Translations under genes and position numbers: made by a program
The notes under the pieces: generated by a model
The model's database searches: none
What the model saw: only the letters and a program-made list of their open reading frames with translations
Told to the model about the DNA's origin: nothing
Part shown: positions 63,668-64,000 of the stretch, one piece after another
Position numbering within the stretch: the first letter of the stretch is position 1
Layout: every line of letters starts with the position of its first letter
NCBI RefSeq assembly: GCF_040112705.1
Contig: NZ_CP157804.1
Location: 3,590,001 to 3,654,000, forward strand
DNA: 64,000 nt
Source: Flagellimonas sp. MMG031
GTDB taxonomy: Bacteria; Bacteroidota; Bacteroidia; Flavobacteriales; Flavobacteriaceae
Direction: 5' to 3'

Positions 63668-64000
63668 TTATCCTTTAAAGACTTTTTCCAAAGAAACTCC
63701 TCTTTGTTTTGCCACAGTATCGGCACTTCTCAATTGCAACAAGGCGTCAAAAGTAGCTTTTACCACATTGTGCGGGTTAGAAGAACCTTGGGACTTGGAC
63801 AATACATCCTGAACACCCACGGCTTCCAATACGGCCCTTACGGCACCACCGGCGATAACCCCGGTACCATGGGATGCAGGCTTAATGTATACCCGTGCAC
63901 CACCGAACTTTCCTTTTTGCTCGTGAGGCAGGGTAGCCTTGTTCAATGGAATGCGAACCAAGTTCTTTTTGGCATCCTCGATGGCTTTGGCGATAGCCGT
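63668..64000 (-). CDS. rpsE: 30S ribosomal protein S5, C-terminal part (partial)
   Basis: The gene runs off the right edge; 110 codons of its C-terminal part are present, beginning [61 protein letters not shown] is the S5 C-terminal signature. The N-terminal RNA-binding domain lies outside. It heads the part of the spc operon visible here. Confidence 0.97.
   Translation of the reverse strand, partial: TAIAKAIEDAKKNLVRIPLNKATLPHEQKGKFGGARVYIKPASHGTGVIAGGAVRAVLEAVGVQDVLSKSQGSSNPHNVVKATFDALLQLRSADTVAKQRGVSLEKVFKG

Overview
The window is chromosomal DNA from a marine member of the Flavobacteriaceae (Bacteroidota), most like the Muricauda/Allomuricauda group. The grounds are a T9SS type B sorting domain, an ECF sigma/FecR/TonB-receptor cassette, many short-signal lipoproteins, proteorhodopsin with a Blh carotene dioxygenase, a CtlX-type citrulline hydrolase, Bacteroidota-style promoters (TTTG plus TAnnTTTG), weak ribosome binding sites and frequent TTG/GTG starts. 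I see no rRNA, tRNA, CRISPR array, prophage or transposase gene. The genus is an inference; the family is well supported.

Layout. 1-4.5 kb: 5' part of a propeller-type sensor/regulator, a membrane-anchored AraC regulator with an S41 protease, and a DUF1080 lipoprotein. 4.5-7.6 kb: a stress block of thioredoxin, two tandem universal stress proteins and a NrtR-like Nudix regulator; two nearly identical FNR-like palindromes lie in its control regions. 7.6-13.8 kb: a hydroxyproline catabolic operon (epimerase, semialdehyde dehydrogenase, deaminase) with a DUF885 peptidase downstream and a divergent AraC regulator; the D-hydroxyproline dehydrogenase step is not encoded here. 13.9-33.5 kb: mixed housekeeping and envelope genes, including a DnaQ/GIY-YIG nuclease, M20 peptidase, FtsX-like permease back to back with a NamZ-type muramidase, QueE, a T9SS-exported lectin-domain protein, a HerA-like ATPase, FolD and Ffh.

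33.5-41.7 kb is the most distinctive stretch. A two-gene lipoprotein operon (an acidic multidomain 588-residue protein and a 158-residue partner carrying a related domain) diverges from an ECF sigma factor, FecR anti-sigma factor and STN-containing TonB-dependent receptor. The receptor gene runs tail to tail, with 45 bp of overlap, into blh, and blh diverges from a green-tuned proton-pumping proteorhodopsin. Retinal from Blh would complete the pump.

41.7-56.7 kb: ArgS, a VOC/unknown/SDR-DUF2867 gene string, a CarboxypepD_reg-like secreted protein, an HTH-PIN toxin-antitoxin pair, two guanidino-modifying enzymes (CtlX and an amidinotransferase/deiminase-fold protein), citrate synthase, a GT5 glycogen synthase and enolase. 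56.9-64.0 kb: carA, then the end of the ribosomal protein/secY/rpoA operon (rplQ, rpoA, rpsD, rpsK, rpsM, rpmJ, infA, secY, rplO, rpmD, rpsE), all on the minus strand; rpsE runs off the right edge. Copies of a short palindromic repeat (CGyTCGAAmTGACA half-sites) occur in three intergenic regions and once inside the argS reading frame.
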